A stretch of DNA of 64,000 nucleotides. Source: Oscillospiraceae bacterium (lineage in GTDB: Bacteria > Bacillota > Clostridia > Oscillospirales > Oscillospiraceae). Position numbers and translations under genes: made by a program. Location: assembly GCA_020025575.1 (NCBI GenBank), contig JAHHRW010000002.1:144203-208202 (forward strand), given 5' to 3'. The stretch's first letter is position 1. Each line of letters begins with the position of its first letter. Shown here piece by piece: positions 44,344-53,442 of the stretch. The notes under the pieces were generated by a model. The model saw nothing but the letters and a program-made list of their open reading frames with translations, made no database searches and was not told the DNA's origin.

Positions 44344-45114
44344 ATGACACACACAATGGACGAACGCCCCTCTGGCTTGAGCGGCAGCACGCTGAAAGCA
44401 ATCGGTTTGGTCTTTGCAGCAGCGGGAATGATCGGGCGTGGTATTTTACAAAATGGCATCCTAGGCGTAGGAAGTCTGACACCCCAGCAGTTGTTAGAGA
44501 TGATGGGAACTTCTTCCCAGATGATGGCAGTGGCCACGGCCGCGCTTGTGCTGCAGGCCGTTTCCACCTGTGCAATTCCAATCTTTTCTATGCTGCTGGT
44601 GGAGGGATTTGCGAATACGGAAAACTTCCTGCAGGATCTGCTTTGGTTGTGCGGACTGGCTGTTGTCGGTGAAATCCCATATAACCTTGCAATGCACGGA
44701 AAGCTGATTGATGTATCCAGCTGCAATCCGGTGTTTGGACTGGTGTTAGGGCTGATGGTTCTGTACTTCTATGATCGTTATCAGAGGAATAACATACTTG
44801 TCAGGACCCTGGTAACGGCAGCTGCGCTGGGCTGGTGCATCATGCTCCATGTGGACGAGGGTGTACCATTGATTTTGGTCATTTGTGTGTTATGGCTGTT
44901 TCGGAGGAATACACTCTATCGGAACTTTATCGGTGCCTCAGCGGCGGTTGTGTGCAGTTTTATGTCGCCGTTCTATCTGGCATCCCCTATGGGGTTTATT
45001 GCCGTGCATCTCTACCACGGAAACAGGGGAGAGGGCAGCCGATTCCTGCAATACGGTGCATATCCGGTTTTGCTCCTGCTGACCGGAATCATCGCCATCC
45101 TCATCAGAGGGTAA
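44344..45114 (+). CDS. TraX-family membrane acyltransferase-like protein
   Basis: This 256-residue protein is mostly hydrophobic, with about seven membrane helices. Near residues 70-120 it has the TraX signature: small residues then IPIFSMLLVEGFANTEN, followed by VVGEIPYNLAMHG. TraX of the F plasmid acetylates the pilin N-terminus; chromosomal homologues in gut Firmicutes have no assigned substrate. The gene is placed within the operon between the amylase (gap nine bases) and malQ. A role in acylating a surface glycan or protein is conceivable, but I have no direct evidence. Confidence 0.8.
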   Translation: MTHTMDERPSGLSGSTLKAIGLVFAAAGMIGRGILQNGILGVGSLTPQQLLEMMGTSSQMMAVATAALVLQAVSTCAIPIFSMLLVEGFANTENFLQDLLWLCGLAVVGEIPYNLAMHGKLIDVSSCNPVFGLVLGLMVLYFYDRYQRNNILVRTLVTAAALGWCIMLHVDEGVPLILVICVLWLFRRNTLYRNFIGASAAVVCSFMSPFYLASPMGFIAVHLYHGNRGEGSRFLQYGAYPVLLLLTGIIAILIRG

Positions 45115-45143
45115 GTAAATGGTCTAGAGAGGAATGATTTGTT

Positions 45144-46658
45144 TTGAGAAAAGCTGGGATCCTGATGCCGATTTTCTCCCTGCCGTCTGCATACGGAATT
45201 GGGACGATGGGGAAGGCAGCTCGTGATTTTGTAGATTTTTTGGTAGAGGCAGGGCAGAGCTGCTGGCAGCTGCTCCCTGTGGGACAGACGGGGTACGGGG
45301 ACTCACCCTACCAGTCCTTTTCGTCCTATGCAGGCAATCCATACTTTATTGACTTGGATGAATTGGCAGCCGATGGACTTTTAATGCCAGAGGAGTACCG
45401 GAATCTCAATTGGGGGGATGATCCGGAGAAGGTTGATTATGCACTGCAATATGTTACCCGTTATCCGGTTTTGCAAAAAGCTTGCCAACGGCTTGTGGAA
45501 AGAAATGATGCCGCGTTTGCTGTTTTCTGCCGGGAGCATGCCTACTGGTTGGAGGACTACGCCCTGTATATGGCGATTAAGGAAAAGAATGGCTCTGCCT
45601 CTTGGTTTGAATGGCCGGAACAGGAGCGTCTGCGCCATCCGGATGCATTGGAACGGGCTCGGAAGGAGCAAAAGAATGCACTGGACTTCTGGAAGGCGGT
45701 GCAGTTCCTGTTTTTCCGGCAGTGGGATGCGCTGAAACGCTATGCAAACCACAAGGGCATTACCATCATCGGTGATTTGCCCATCTATGTGGCGGCGGAC
45801 AGCGCAGATGTGTGGGCTGACCCAAAACAGTTCCAGCTGGATGAGAATGGATATCCCACTGAGGTGGCAGGATGTCCCCCGGATGACTTCTCCGAAGACG
45901 GTCAGCTGTGGGGAAATCCGCTCTTTGACTGGGAATACATGAAACGCGATGGATACCGGTGGTGGCTGCGCCGAATCGATTTTCAGTTCCGCATCTATGA
46001 TACGCTGCGCATCGACCACTTCCGTGGATTTGATGCATATTATGCCATCCCCTATGGCGATCAGACGGCTCGGAACGGTCGTTGGAGAACCGGCCCCGGA
46101 ATCGACTTTTTCCGGACGGTCAATCGCGAATTGGGCCGGCGGGATATCATTGCAGAGGATCTGGGCTTTCTGACGGATTCTGTCAGAAAGCTGCTGCGGC
46201 AAACCGGTTATCCCGGAATGAAGGTGCTGGAGTTTGCCTTCAGCAGCCGGGAAACGGGCAGCGATTACCTGCCATATTGCTACGGGCCACACTGCGTGTC
46301 CTATGCAGGCACCCATGATAACGATACAATCATGGGATGGATGGTCAATGCGCCTGAGGAGGATGTGGCGTATGCCAAGGAGTATCTGCGGCTAAACGAG
46401 GCAGAGGGATATCACTGGGGCATGATGCGTGGAGCATGGGCCTCTGCCGCCGATTTGGCGGTAATGCAGCTCCAGGATGTGCTGGGATTGGGAACAGAGG
46501 CCAGAATGAATATCCCCTCCACCTTGGGCGGAAACTGGCAATGGCGCGTATTGCCCGGAGCCTGTACTGCTGAGCTTGCAAAGAAACTGCACCGGGATAT
46601 GGAAGTGTATCAGAGACTTCCTCAGAAAAATCAGAAAAAATCTGCTCAGAAGAGTTGA
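45144..46658 (+). CDS. malQ: 4-alpha-glucanotransferase (amylomaltase)
   Basis: MalQ (GH77) disproportionates maltodextrins inside the cell, producing glucose and longer chains for the phosphorylase. Diagnostic segments are RKAGILMPIFSLPSAYGIG, PVGQTGYGDSPYQSFSSYA, YDTLRIDHFRGFDAYYAIP (nucleophile Asp region), IIAEDLGFLT (acid Glu) and YAGTHDNDTIMGW. The product is 504 residues. It begins with a TTG at 45144; the spacing from GAGAGGA is slightly long. Its stop is 18 bases before glgP. Confidence 0.95.
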   Translation: MRKAGILMPIFSLPSAYGIGTMGKAARDFVDFLVEAGQSCWQLLPVGQTGYGDSPYQSFSSYAGNPYFIDLDELAADGLLMPEEYRNLNWGDDPEKVDYALQYVTRYPVLQKACQRLVERNDAAFAVFCREHAYWLEDYALYMAIKEKNGSASWFEWPEQERLRHPDALERARKEQKNALDFWKAVQFLFFRQWDALKRYANHKGITIIGDLPIYVAADSADVWADPKQFQLDENGYPTEVAGCPPDDFSEDGQLWGNPLFDWEYMKRDGYRWWLRRIDFQFRIYDTLRIDHFRGFDAYYAIPYGDQTARNGRWRTGPGIDFFRTVNRELGRRDIIAEDLGFLTDSVRKLLRQTGYPGMKVLEFAFSSRETGSDYLPYCYGPHCVSYAGTHDNDTIMGWMVNAPEEDVAYAKEYLRLNEAEGYHWGMMRGAWASAADLAVMQLQDVLGLGTEARMNIPSTLGGNWQWRVLPGACTAELAKKLHRDMEVYQRLPQKNQKKSAQKS

Positions 46659-46676
46659 GCATGGAGGAAACATTGT

Positions 46677-48950
46677 ATGGAAATGGTTGAATTGAAGAAG
46701 ATGATTGAAAATCTGACACAGGAACGGTTTTCTTGTTCTCCTGAAGCGTGTGACGATCAGCAGCTTTATGAAGTACTGCTGGTTCTGACCCAGCGCATGG
46801 CTCAGGCTCGCTCTGCTCCTGAAACCGGACGCAAACTATACTACTTTTCTGCAGAATTTTTGGTTGGCAAGCTGCTGTCTAACAATCTGCTGGCTCTGGG
46901 TATTTTTGATCAGGTTCGTGAGCTGCTGGCAGAAATGGGCCATGATATCGGCGCCATTGAGTCCGTGGAACCGGAGCCTTCCTTGGGTAACGGCGGTCTG
47001 GGGCGTCTGGCTGCCTGTTTCCTGGACTCCATTGCCGCTTTGGGGCTGCCCGGTGACGGTGTAGGGCTCAATTACCACTATGGCCTGTTTATGCAGAAGT
47101 TCCGGGACAATAAGCAGATGGAGCTGCCCAATGCATGGATTGAGAAGAACAGCTGGCTCATCCCGACGGATGCCGCTTTCACGGTTTCGTTTGGGGGCTT
47201 TGACCTGACTGCAAAAATGTATGATGTGGCAGTGCCCGGTGCAGGGAATGAATATGCCAACCGTCTGCATTTGTTTGATGTGGAAAATCCAGGTGCCCAG
47301 CCTCTATCGGGAATTGATTTTGACAAGACCGATATCACCCACAATCTGACTTCTTTCCTGTACCCGGATGACAGCGACGAAACAGGCCGCCTGCTGCGTG
47401 TCTACCAGCAGTATTTTATGGTGTCTGCCGGTGCTCAGCTTATTTTGAAAGAGCTGGAGGAGCGTGGCTATCCCATAGAGGAACTGTCTGAGCACGTTGT
47501 GGTCCAGATCAATGATACGCACCCATCTATGATCATTCCGGAGCTGGTTCGTCTATTGACGCAGCGGGGAATGGAGATTGGTGCGGCCATCGAACAGGTG
47601 CGCCGCAGCTGTGCCTATACCAACCACACCATTTTGGCAGAGGCTTTGGAGAAGTGGCCCATTTCCTTCATCGAGAAGGTTGCGCCCCAGTTGGTTCCTG
47701 TTATCATGGAACTGGATCGTAGAGTGAAAGAGGCATATCCTGATGCGAAGGTTGCAATTGTGGATGATCAGAATCTGGTACACATGGCCCATATGGATAT
47801 TCACTATAGTTTCTCTGTCAATGGTGTTGCCCAGCTCCATACCGATATCCTTGTGAATTCTGAGCTGAAGAATTTTGCGGACATTTATCCGAGTAAGTTC
47901 AACAACAAGACCAACGGTGTCACATTCCGTCGCTGGCTGGAGGTTTGCAACCCTGCACTGGCTGGGCTGATCGATGGGTGCATCGGCAAGCAGTGGCGGC
48001 AGGATACAGAAAAGCTCAGCAAGCTATTGGAGTTTGCCGATGATGATGTCGTCCTGCAGCGTCTGTTGGATATTAAACAGGAGAACAAGAACAGATTGTG
48101 CCGCTTTCTGAAGGATGAACAGGGAATCGAATTGAATCCTGAGTCTGTCTTCGATATTCAAATCAAACGATTGCACGAGTATAAGCGCCAGCAGATGAAT
48201 GCGCTGTATGTGATTTATCAGTATCAGCAAATCAAGTCTGGTGTTCGTCCAGAGCGTCCCGTCACAGTGATTTTCGGCGGCAAGGCTGCGCCTGCCTATG
48301 TAATGGCTAAGAATATCATCCACCTGATTCTGTGCCTGAAACAGCTTGTGGAGAATGATCCTGAGGTTCGTCCTTGGCTGCGTGTTGTTATGGTAGAAAA
48401 CTATAATGTGACTTGGGCAGAGCGCCTGATTCCGGCCTGTGATATCTCTGAGCAGATTTCTTTGGCATCCAAGGAAGCCAGCGGCACCGGCAACATGAAA
48501 CTGATGGCGAACGGTGCGGTAACACTGGGTACCATGGATGGTGCCAATGTGGAGATTGCCCAGCTGGTGGGACAAGACAATATCTACACCTTTGGCACAG
48601 ACAGCGACACGGTCATTGGGTTGTACGATCATGCAAGCTATAAGGCCCTTGACTACTATCACCGTCCTGCTGTGGAAAAGCTGGTGGATTTCATCATATC
48701 GCAGGAACTGCTCCAAATTGGGGATCCTGTGAAACTTACCGAGTTGTGGCGTGATATGAAACAAAAAGACTGGTTCATGGCTCTATTGGATGTAGAGGCT
48801 TACATTGCGGTGAAAGAGCGTGCGATCCATGACTATGGCAACCTCAGACAGTGGGCTAAGAAAATGATTGTAAATATCGCAAAGTCTGGGTTCTTCTCCT
48901 CTGACCGTACCATCCGGCAGTATAATGAAGAAATCTGGCACTTAAAATAA
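46677..48950 (+). CDS. glgP: Glycogen/maltodextrin phosphorylase
   Basis: GlgP releases glucose-1-phosphate from alpha-1,4 glucan ends using a pyridoxal phosphate cofactor. The cofactor lysine is Lys608 in EASGTGNMKLMANGAVTLG. The N-terminal region has YYFSAEFLVGKLLSNNLLA and LGNGGLGRLAACFLDS. The length of 757 residues is close to maltodextrin phosphorylases, and the position after malQ favours maltodextrin as the working substrate. It is the last gene of the operon, ended by a strong terminator. Confidence 0.95.
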   Translation: MEMVELKKMIENLTQERFSCSPEACDDQQLYEVLLVLTQRMAQARSAPETGRKLYYFSAEFLVGKLLSNNLLALGIFDQVRELLAEMGHDIGAIESVEPEPSLGNGGLGRLAACFLDSIAALGLPGDGVGLNYHYGLFMQKFRDNKQMELPNAWIEKNSWLIPTDAAFTVSFGGFDLTAKMYDVAVPGAGNEYANRLHLFDVENPGAQPLSGIDFDKTDITHNLTSFLYPDDSDETGRLLRVYQQYFMVSAGAQLILKELEERGYPIEELSEHVVVQINDTHPSMIIPELVRLLTQRGMEIGAAIEQVRRSCAYTNHTILAEALEKWPISFIEKVAPQLVPVIMELDRRVKEAYPDAKVAIVDDQNLVHMAHMDIHYSFSVNGVAQLHTDILVNSELKNFADIYPSKFNNKTNGVTFRRWLEVCNPALAGLIDGCIGKQWRQDTEKLSKLLEFADDDVVLQRLLDIKQENKNRLCRFLKDEQGIELNPESVFDIQIKRLHEYKRQQMNALYVIYQYQQIKSGVRPERPVTVIFGGKAAPAYVMAKNIIHLILCLKQLVENDPEVRPWLRVVMVENYNVTWAERLIPACDISEQISLASKEASGTGNMKLMANGAVTLGTMDGANVEIAQLVGQDNIYTFGTDSDTVIGLYDHASYKALDYYHRPAVEKLVDFIISQELLQIGDPVKLTELWRDMKQKDWFMALLDVEAYIAVKERAIHDYGNLRQWAKKMIVNIAKSGFFSSDRTIRQYNEEIWHLK

Positions 48951-48984
48951 GACACACGATGAGAGATTTGATTTAGGTTAGAAT

Positions 48985-49028
48985 AAAACTGGGAGATATG
49001 ATAAATATCATGTCTCCCAGTTTTTTTA
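48985..49028 (+). terminator. Terminator of the malto-oligosaccharide operon
   Basis: AAAACTGGGAGA pairs with TCTCCCAGTTTT (12 pairs) and is followed by a run of seven or more T. It ends the ~13.7-kb operon that starts near 35212. Confidence 0.93.
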
Positions 49029-49244
49029 GTTTTCTTTGGAAGACTTCAGTGAAAACCAGATTTTACTGAAACGCTGTTCCAGGAAGTACATGGAGAGTGC
49101 CTTCCACAATAAGTGACAGGCATTGCTCATGTTTTTACATAAAGCTTACAAAAAGGCGGCAGAAAAGGGAGCGAAAAAGATTTAAAATACGATGTAGATT
49201 CTATTGCCTGTTGATACAGGTCAATCAATGAGGAGGGAAATGAT

Positions 49245-51515
49245 TTGAAATTCAATCTCAAACGAATCGCATCGGTGGGCTTATGTCTGGCCCTGGGAGT
49301 CCAGCTTTCCACTGTGGGCTCCGCCGCCGCTCCTGCGGCTGGCTATGAAAATGGAACAGCCTTAAATATCAGTCAGATTGGCAGGTATGCGTCCGGCCAG
49401 TTTAACGTGGATGGCGGCGTCATGGAGATCGTGTCCTACAACAGCTGGAACGGCTGTGCCTATGCGATCAATGGTCAGAGCGGCCTGCTGACCGCCATTC
49501 CGCTCTCTGGTATGACCGTGGGGGGCAGGGTAGACCAGCTCACCGGAACGGACATTGATGTAAAGGCTCTGGTAGAGGCAGAAGACAGCAGTTTCCATTA
49601 TGGAGATATGACCTCTGTGGCTATTTCTCCGGACAATACAACGCTGGCCATTGCCCTTCAGGCGGAGGAATACGACCAGCCGGGCCGTGTGGCGGTCTTT
49701 ACCTGTCACGAGGATGGTACCATCTCCCTCAAGGGACTGGTGGAGACTGGTATACAGCCCGATATGGCCATCTTTGCAGATGCAAACACAGTCCTCACCG
49801 CTGATGAAGGTGAGCCTAGAATGGGATATGGTGCAAAAGTGGTCGACCCCAAGGGTTCGGTCACGGTCATTGACGCTGTCTCTATGACCGGAACCGTGGT
49901 AGGCTTTGACACCTTTGACAGCCAGCGTGAGAGCCTGACCAATGGGCAGGTAATCTTGCAAAAGGACACCAAACCATCTGCCGACTTGGAACCGGAGTAC
50001 GTCGCCGTCTCCGGCGGAAAAGCCTTTATCACACTGCAGGAGGCAAACGCTATAGCGGTTCTGGACATCGCATCCAAGACCTATGATGGCATCTATTCCG
50101 TGGGCTTTGAGGAGTACGGAACCACCCCTGTGGATATTGACAAGAAGGATCACGCCTACGCCCCCAAGACATATGAGAACCTGCTGGGGGTCCGTATGCC
50201 GGACGGCATTTCTGCCTTTTCCGCAGACGATCGAACCTATCTAATCACCGCCAACGAGGGAGATGCTCGGGAGTGGGGCGACGAGGAGCTGGGCACTGCT
50301 TATCTCAATGAGGATGCACGAGACTTTGGTGAGGCGGGAATGACCTCTCCCACCGGGGCTATCACGTCAGAAAATTCTGGACTTAAGGGAAAAGTGGTCT
50401 TTTTCAACAGCGCCGACTACGATGGTTTGGCGGCAGACAAGGACTATCTCTACGGCGGTCGTTCCTTCACCATCTATGAGGTGACAGAGGACGGTCTTGC
50501 TGAGCTATTCACCAGCGGGGACGACTTTGAGTCCTTGACTGCTCAATATCTCCCGGAATACTTCAACGTCTCTAACGACAACGCAGCGATTGATGATCGC
50601 TCCGGCAAGAAAGGCCCCGAGCCGGAAAATGTGACAGTGGGTCAGGTCGGGGGCAAAACCTATGCCTTTGTGGCGCTGGAGCGCACGGGTGGTATTATGG
50701 TCTACGATGTGACCGATCCCACCTCCGCCTCTTTTGTTAACTATATCAACACCCGGGACTTTGCGTCCATTGTTCCTGGCTCTGAGGAGTATGATGGGGA
50801 GGAACTGGATAAGTGGGTTACACATGGTGAGGTAGCCCCCGAAGGTTTGGCGTTTATCCCAGCTGGAGACAGTGTCACCGGAGAGGCTCTGCTGCTGGCT
50901 GCCTGTGAGGTGTCCGGAACGATGGCGGTCTATCAGGTGGGGGGAGAGCCCCTGTCCGCTCACCCCTTCTCCGACGTGGCAGAGGACGCAGCGCATAATG
51001 ACGCTGTGGCCTATGCCCATGAAAACGGGCTCATGTCCGGTGTCTCTACGGATGCTTTTGCTCCGGATCGATCTGCTGGACGTGCAGAGTTGGTATATGG
51101 CCTTTGGAAGATTGCGGGCGAGCCAGTGGTCAATTATGCAATGGACTTCCGCGATGTAGATGAAAGCGCCGAATACGCAGAATCGATTCGCTGGGCGGCC
51201 AGCGAGGGGATTGCAGTCGGATATGGCAACGGCCTCTTTGGGGCGGATGACAGCGTAACCCGGGAACAGCTGTCGACGATGATTTTCCGCTGCGCCCAGA
51301 AGAACGGAGTGAGTTCCGCACAGGCTGGTCAGGAGCCCCGGGACTACTCGGACTCAGACCAGGTTGCCCCATACGCGCAGGAGGCCATGGACTGGGCGGT
51401 GAACGAGAACATCCTTCCTGCCAGCGACACAGATACGCTGAATCCATTGGGAACGGTTACACGTGCCCAGACGGCTGCGATTCTGATGCAGATTTCTCAG
51501 TACATGGAGCAGTAA
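49245..51515 (+). CDS. Surface protein with choice-of-anchor I domain and three C-terminal SLH domains
   Basis: An exported protein, presumably attached to the cell wall by its SLH domains. It has a signal peptide (KRIASVGLCLALGVQLSTVG, cleavage near AAAPAA), then a beta-propeller-like region of about 550 residues with family segments MTSVAISPDNTTLAIALQ, LTADEGEPRMGYG and LITANEGDAREWG. These match the choice-of-anchor I family, which is related to alkaline phosphatase/phytase-like propellers. Three SLH domains fill residues ~580-756. The start is a TTG at 49245 behind GAGGAGGG. Enzymatic activity is unknown. It is a single-gene unit. I found no convincing promoter in 49029-49244. Confidence 0.82.
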   Translation: MKFNLKRIASVGLCLALGVQLSTVGSAAAPAAGYENGTALNISQIGRYASGQFNVDGGVMEIVSYNSWNGCAYAINGQSGLLTAIPLSGMTVGGRVDQLTGTDIDVKALVEAEDSSFHYGDMTSVAISPDNTTLAIALQAEEYDQPGRVAVFTCHEDGTISLKGLVETGIQPDMAIFADANTVLTADEGEPRMGYGAKVVDPKGSVTVIDAVSMTGTVVGFDTFDSQRESLTNGQVILQKDTKPSADLEPEYVAVSGGKAFITLQEANAIAVLDIASKTYDGIYSVGFEEYGTTPVDIDKKDHAYAPKTYENLLGVRMPDGISAFSADDRTYLITANEGDAREWGDEELGTAYLNEDARDFGEAGMTSPTGAITSENSGLKGKVVFFNSADYDGLAADKDYLYGGRSFTIYEVTEDGLAELFTSGDDFESLTAQYLPEYFNVSNDNAAIDDRSGKKGPEPENVTVGQVGGKTYAFVALERTGGIMVYDVTDPTSASFVNYINTRDFASIVPGSEEYDGEELDKWVTHGEVAPEGLAFIPAGDSVTGEALLLAACEVSGTMAVYQVGGEPLSAHPFSDVAEDAAHNDAVAYAHENGLMSGVSTDAFAPDRSAGRAELVYGLWKIAGEPVVNYAMDFRDVDESAEYAESIRWAASEGIAVGYGNGLFGADDSVTREQLSTMIFRCAQKNGVSSAQAGQEPRDYSDSDQVAPYAQEAMDWAVNENILPASDTDTLNPLGTVTRAQTAAILMQISQYMEQ

Positions 51516-51880
51516 TTCGGGCGGCCATCTCAAGCGGATTTTGTATATAAAGTGGGGCGAAAATGCAGGTCGCGTGCCGCCATCGGGGGATAAGCTGCGC
51601 CTTCTTCCAATCGGAATACTTGATTTCGGAAGAAAAATAATGTGTAATACAACCGTATAACTTCACCGTATTTTGGGCGTTTTTTGTAAAAAGAGACGGA
51701 TTTCGGATTGCGGTGCTGTTGGGGTACGAGGTGTATTTTATTCCCAATTTCTAAGTATTTCCAACTTTCCTCAGTTTCTCCTAAGGGGAAACAGATTTTA
51801 TAATCTGGTCACGAGGATATAAAAGAATCAGGAAACTCCTCGGCTTTAACCGAGGAGTTTTGTTTACATAAATCTGGCTT
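51516..51880. other. Intergenic region at the left border of the accessory area
   Basis: No gene is supported in this 365-base stretch. It contains a small CAGATT/AATCTG stem near 51791-51807 and a terminator-like hairpin at 51833-51860. Short open frames on the minus strand have no recognisable motif. It marks the transition to lower-GC, fragmented sequence. Confidence 0.4.
51833..51865 (+). terminator. Terminator-like hairpin
   Basis: AAACTCCTCGG and CCGAGGAGTTT form an 11-pair stem with a CTTTAA loop, followed by TTTGTTT. No intact gene immediately precedes it; it may be left over from a lost gene or insertion. Confidence 0.7.
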
Positions 51881-52345
51881 TTGCCCGGTAAATATGATCC
51901 AAAACGGCGGATAAAGTTCCTTAAGGAAAGAATGAAAAAGGGGAATACAATTGCAGAAAAGGACGATATGCCCATTCTTTATTCCTGCCATCCACGTTCC
52001 AAAAAGCGCATCGAGACTACCGGATTCCAGCTGGACAAGCGTGTGATTCAGCATGAACCTTTGGGTTTTCATGACTATAATTGCCTACAGATGAATGCTT
52101 TTGCAGTGATCTCCGACTCTGGCATACTGCCGGAGCAGAGCCTGTCCACGGGAAATCTTTCTGTATCTATCATACTGCATTCCCGTGTCCAATTTCTACC
52201 CCCTCTGTGTCCGGTTTTAGTTTACCACTTCGGTCAGAAATGTCTTTGGGGCATTCTTAGTAGAAAGCTCGACTTCATTTGTCAAATTTCGTATGGTCTT
52301 GTAAAAAACTGCATATGTTACAAGTTTAGACATAACATTGCTTAA
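51881..52345 (+). pseudogene. Fragment of a UDP-N-acetylglucosamine 2-epimerase (WecB-like)
   Basis: Residues encoded by about 51941-52144 (MPILYSCHPRSKKRIETTG, DYNCLQMNAFAVISDSG and LPEQSL) match the middle of WecB-type UDP-GlcNAc 2-epimerases. The N-terminal half and the C-terminal UDP-binding part are missing. The frame stays open to 52345, but the rest shows no family similarity. It is a decayed remnant with no likely function, probably brought in with the mobile elements. Confidence 0.7.
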
Positions 52346-52590
52346 ATTAATTATAATCTTTTCAAAGAAAACATGCAAGGAGCTTATCCATTTGAAAATG
52401 ATAGAAAACACATTTATAATATAAAGATTAAGATCAGCCTAGCACAAAAATTTAATGTTCACTTTTGCAATTAAGGAGCTTTGGAGCATAATTATACGTT
52501 ATTAAATATCCAATACAATGGTTATTTTATAAGTCAATGTCGATGGTAAGACACAGCCCTCTGATGACTCCGGTGCATATAATCTAATCA

Positions 52591-52638
52591 AAAATCCGCT
52601 GATAGACTGTAAATACAGTCATACTCAGCGGATTTTTT
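52591..52638 (+). terminator. Terminator hairpin upstream of the relaxase region
   Basis: AAAATCCGCTGA and TCAGCGGATTTT form a long stem around an inner GACTGTAAATACAGTC stem-loop, ending in TTTTTT. It may mark the end of a gene now lost. Confidence 0.8.
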
Positions 52639-52745
52639 GCAATTTATAGGTGCTAAATGGATAAGCACAATAAATTCTAATATCAAAAGGGACGAAATAA
52701 TGCGTAAAGATTTATGATAAAACGAACAGTATATTAGGGGCCCCT

Positions 52746-52767
52746 GGGGTAGCATTTTTGCTACCCC
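52746..52767. repeat. GC-rich inverted repeat (candidate oriT element)
   Basis: GGGGTAGC and GCTACCCC form a perfect eight-pair hairpin with a six-base loop, followed by TTGCGG. It stands out in AT-rich sequence 136 bases before a relaxase. Inverted repeats beside a nick site are typical of transfer origins, but I cannot identify the nick. Confidence 0.45.
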
Positions 52768-52805
52768 TTGCGGTCAATAAAATAAGATAAGTATATTCAT
52801 TATTA

Positions 52806-52837
52806 ATATAATATAGTATAATTATACTATATTATAT
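52806..52837. repeat. 32-bp perfect palindrome upstream of the relaxase
   Basis: Every one of 16 base pairs is symmetrical about position 52821/52822; the core reads AGTATAATTATACT. It is composed almost only of A and T. Possible roles are an operator for relaxase autoregulation, part of an origin, or a recombination site. Confidence 0.6.
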
Positions 52838-52902
52838 ATACATACTAAATACCTATATATACAAATTATACTATGTAATAATACACATATGGAGGTAATA
52901 CA

Positions 52903-53406
52903 ATGCCTACACTGAAAACACTGAATGGAGCCGGAAAATATCATGACTCCAATGCACGTGAAGACGTAATTTCTTATATTCTGCAACCAGAAAAAACACC
53001 GCATCATTTGGTAGGTGGCGTAGAAGTAGATATGAATAACCCTGCTCAAAGTATGGCGCAGGTTGCGCAAGCCCATGGCAAGGATTCCCGAATCCGATTG
53101 CACCATTGTGTAATCTCATTCCACCCGGATGAAGTGGACGCTCTTAACGTCGTTCAAGCGGTGGCGGAGCAAATCAGCGGAAAGATTGGGGAAACTTACC
53201 AGACGGTGTATGCTGTTCATGAAGATACTGATCACCCCCACATCCATATGGTCTATAATTCTGTTAGCTATGCCACCTGAAACAAATATCACGGCTCTAA
53301 AAAGGACTATTATGCATTGGTTGGGTGTGCAAAATCTGCCCTGCGCTCAAATGGCATAAACGGGCTAATTACGGACACACGAAAGCACAATGAGGTCTAT
53401 GAATAA
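52903..53406 (+). pseudogene. Small relaxase/mobilization nuclease with an in-frame TGA
   Basis: The N-terminal part (MPTLKTLNGAGKYHDSN, YILQPEKTPHHLVGG and HEDTDHPHIHMVYNSVSY) is a Relaxase/Mobilization nuclease domain with the HxHxV-type metal motif HPHIHMV. Translation stops at a TGA (53278-53280), after 125 residues. The same frame continues without another stop for 41 more codons with NKYHGSKKDYYALVGCAKS and KHNEVYE, the family's expected continuation, ending at TAA 53404-53406. One base change (GGA to TGA) would explain it. TGA is an ordinary stop elsewhere in this window. The gene is followed by a minus-strand excisionase-type gene, as in small mobilisable elements. Confidence 0.75.
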
Positions 53407-53411
53407 TACCC

Positions 53412-53429
53412 CCAGTGCAATCGCACTGG
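53412..53429. terminator. Hairpin between convergent relaxase and excisionase-type genes
   Basis: CCAGTGC and GCACTGG form a perfect seven-pair stem with an AATC loop. It has no long T-run on either side, so termination is uncertain. Confidence 0.45.
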
Positions 53430-53442
53430 AGGCATTCCAATA

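Larger units (their letters stand above)
52346..52902. other. AT-rich region upstream of the relaxase gene
   Basis: This 557-base region has no supported gene. It contains a terminator (52591-52638), a GC-rich hairpin (52746-52767) and a 32-bp perfect palindrome (52806-52837), all listed separately. The composition is strongly AT-rich towards the relaxase start. Confidence 0.5.

Noticed and set aside
45381..46316. 311-residue minus-strand open frame
   Set aside because: Antisense to malQ; no motif or ribosome binding site.
53129..53359. 76-residue plus-strand frame overlapping the relaxase
   Set aside because: Wrong frame relative to the relaxase continuation, which reads through 53278-53280 in the original frame.
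52903..53406. Reassignment of TGA to an amino acid
   Set aside because: TGA ends several certain genes in the window (fmt, rsmB, rplE, malF), so a single nonsense change in the relaxase is simpler.
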